Shown piece by piece: positions 12,656 through 13,844 of a stretch of DNA of 13,844 nt. Every line of letters starts with the position of its first letter. The first letter of the stretch is position 1. Position numbers and translations under genes: made by a program. The stretch is from contig CAJUEG010000067.1 in NCBI GenBank assembly GCA_910584835.1, positions 1-13,844 on the forward strand. The letters run 5' to 3'. This stretch comes from an uncultured Oscillospiraceae bacterium (GTDB lineage Bacteria > Bacillota > Clostridia > Oscillospirales > Oscillospiraceae). The notes below the pieces were generated by a model, which saw nothing but the letters and a program-made list of their open reading frames with translations, did no database searches and was not told the DNA's origin.

Positions 12656-13844
12656 CGAGATGAACATGATGCCCGAGCTGACCCTTGATCCCACCGGCTC
12701 CGCCGCTGCCGCCGCCGCGGAGGCGGCCGTCCCCAAGGCCCCCGAGGCCCCGTCCCTGACCCTGGAAAACACCATCAGCCCCGACGACGCGGCCGCCGTC
12801 CAGGCCGCCCGGGACGCCCAGGCCATCCAGCTGGACGAGAGCCAGCTCACCGAGGCCGAGCGCAAGGTGGTCAACGACTTCGCCCAGAAGATCGATATCA
12901 CCGACTCCACCCAGGTGCTTCAGTACGGCGCGGCGGCCCAGAAGAACATCGCCGGGTTCTCGGAGAACGCGCTGAACAACGTGCGCACCAAAGACCTGGG
13001 GGAGGTGGGCGAGGCCCTGTCCTCCCTGGTGGTGGAGCTCAAGACCTTCGGCCAGCCGGAGAAGAAAGGCATTTCCGGCTTCTTCCAGAAGAAAAAGAAC
13101 GAGCTTACCGCCATGAAGGCCAGCTACGACAAGGCGGAGGTCAACGTGGACAAGATTGCCTCCATCCTGGAGGGCCACCAGGTCACGCTGATGAAGGACA
13201 TCGCCATGCTGGACCAGATGTACGAGCTGAACACCAAGTATTACAAGGAGCTCACCATGTATATCCTGGCGGGCAAAAAGGCGCTGATGAAGGCCCGGAA
13301 CGAGACCCTGGAGGAGCTGCGCAAAAAGGCGGCGGAGAGCGGCTCCCAGGAGGACGCCCAGAAGTACAACGACTTCGCCAACCTGTGCAACCGCTTTGAG
13401 AAGAAGCTCCACGACCTGGAGCTGACCCGGATGATCTCCATCCAGATGGGCCCCCAGACCCGGATGATCCAGAACAACGACACCCTGATGCTGGAGAAGA
13501 TTCAGTCCTCCCTGGTGAACACCATCCCCCTGTGGAAGAGCCAGATGGTGCTGGCCCTGGGGCTGGAGCACTCCCGCCAGGCCACCGCCGCCCAGTCCGC
13601 GGTGACCAACATGACCAACGAGCTTTTGAAGAAGAACGCGGAGATGCTCAAGATGGGCACCATCGAGACCGCCAAGGAGGCGGAGCGCTCCGTGGTGGAC
13701 ATCGAGACCCTCCAGCACACCAACCAGCAGCTCATCTCCACCCTGGACGAGGTGATGCAGATCCAGAAGGACGGCGCCCAGAAGCGCAGGGAGGCCGAGC
13801 TGGAGCTGGGCCGCATTGAGGGCGAGCTGAAGCAGAAGCTGCTG
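12648..13844 (+). CDS. telA: TelA family protein (toxic anion resistance/YaaN-like), 3' end cut by window
   Basis: The frame is open from ATG 12648 to the last base, 399 codons, near the usual family length of about 360-400, so only a little of the C-terminus is probably missing. A GGAGGAG ribosome site lies 7 bp before the ATG. The N-terminus (1-60) is Ala/Pro-rich and unconserved. The rest is strongly helical and charged. Family hallmarks are QMGPQTRMIQNND (266-278) and NTIPLWKSQMVLALGL (291-306). TelA homologues were named for tellurite resistance on plasmids; chromosomal YaaN-type members are linked to envelope stress and their mechanism is unclear. No tellurite (ter) genes are visible in the window. 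Coupling to the small membrane protein and xpaC implies a membrane-associated complex, which is an inference. Confidence 0.92.
   Translation, partial: MSDEMNMMPELTLDPTGSAAAAAAEAAVPKAPEAPSLTLENTISPDDAAAVQAARDAQAIQLDESQLTEAERKVVNDFAQKIDITDSTQVLQYGAAAQKNIAGFSENALNNVRTKDLGEVGEALSSLVVELKTFGQPEKKGISGFFQKKKNELTAMKASYDKAEVNVDKIASILEGHQVTLMKDIAMLDQMYELNTKYYKELTMYILAGKKALMKARNETLEELRKKAAESGSQEDAQKYNDFANLCNRFEKKLHDLELTRMISIQMGPQTRMIQNNDTLMLEKIQSSLVNTIPLWKSQMVLALGLEHSRQATAAQSAVTNMTNELLKKNAEMLKMGTIETAKEAERSVVDIETLQHTNQQLISTLDEVMQIQKDGAQKRREAELELGRIEGELKQKLL

Noticed and set aside
12570..13718. 382-codon minus-strand open frame over the telA region
   Set aside because: Leu/Gly/His-rich antisense shadow of telA, which shows family motifs and a good ribosome site.
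1..13844. tRNA, rRNA, CRISPR array, insertion sequence or prophage genes
   Set aside because: No tandem short repeats, transposase-like or phage-like proteins, or recognisable tRNA/rRNA segments were seen on either strand.

Overview
The window is a GC-rich (visibly above 60% GC) bacterial chromosome segment. The gene set points to a Firmicute of the class Clostridia, probably a gut Oscillospiraceae-type organism (Flavonifractor/Lawsonibacter-like). That placement is inferred from the class III fructose-bisphosphatase, the PFL/UPF0210 protein, the VanW protein, the XpaC-TelA pair and the high GC; no marker gene such as rRNA is present to prove it. Eleven protein genes are supported. The first and last are cut by the window edges.

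Layout. (1) 1-401: the end of a plus-strand UPF0210 gene and its strong terminator. (2) 400-3560: two tandem minus-strand lipoprotein genes of the S41 peptidase class. They share a 742-bp stretch with no differences (leader, signal peptide, linker and N-terminal half) but have diverged C-terminal halves. One clear promoter lies upstream of the pair. (3) 3572-6235: a minus-strand two-gene operon, a membrane-anchored VanW protein followed 3 bp later by a DUF2461 protein, with its own promoter and terminator. (4) 6315-8415: fbp, a monocistronic class III fructose-1,6-bisphosphatase with its own terminator and an extended -10 promoter. (5) 8446-9934: a compact minus-strand run rpe -> 51-aa DUF4177-like gene -> recR, ended by a hairpin plus U-rich tract. 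(6) 9935-10254: about 320 bp of non-coding, very GC-rich DNA with several strong inverted repeats. (7) 10255-11478: a catabolic-type threonine ammonia-lyase gene on the minus strand. It is divergent, over a 150-bp two-promoter region, from (8) 11567-13844: a plus-strand operon of xpaC-like, a small two-helix membrane protein gene, and a telA-family gene that runs off the window end.

Functionally the window mixes housekeeping metabolism and repair (fbp, rpe, threonine ammonia-lyase, recR) with envelope-associated proteins of uncertain role (S41 lipoproteins, VanW, XpaC/TelA). The least ordinary parts are the gene-converted S41 lipoprotein pair, the structured 320-bp gap before rpe, and the small membrane protein gene inserted between xpaC and telA. 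No transposase, CRISPR array, tRNA or rRNA was seen.
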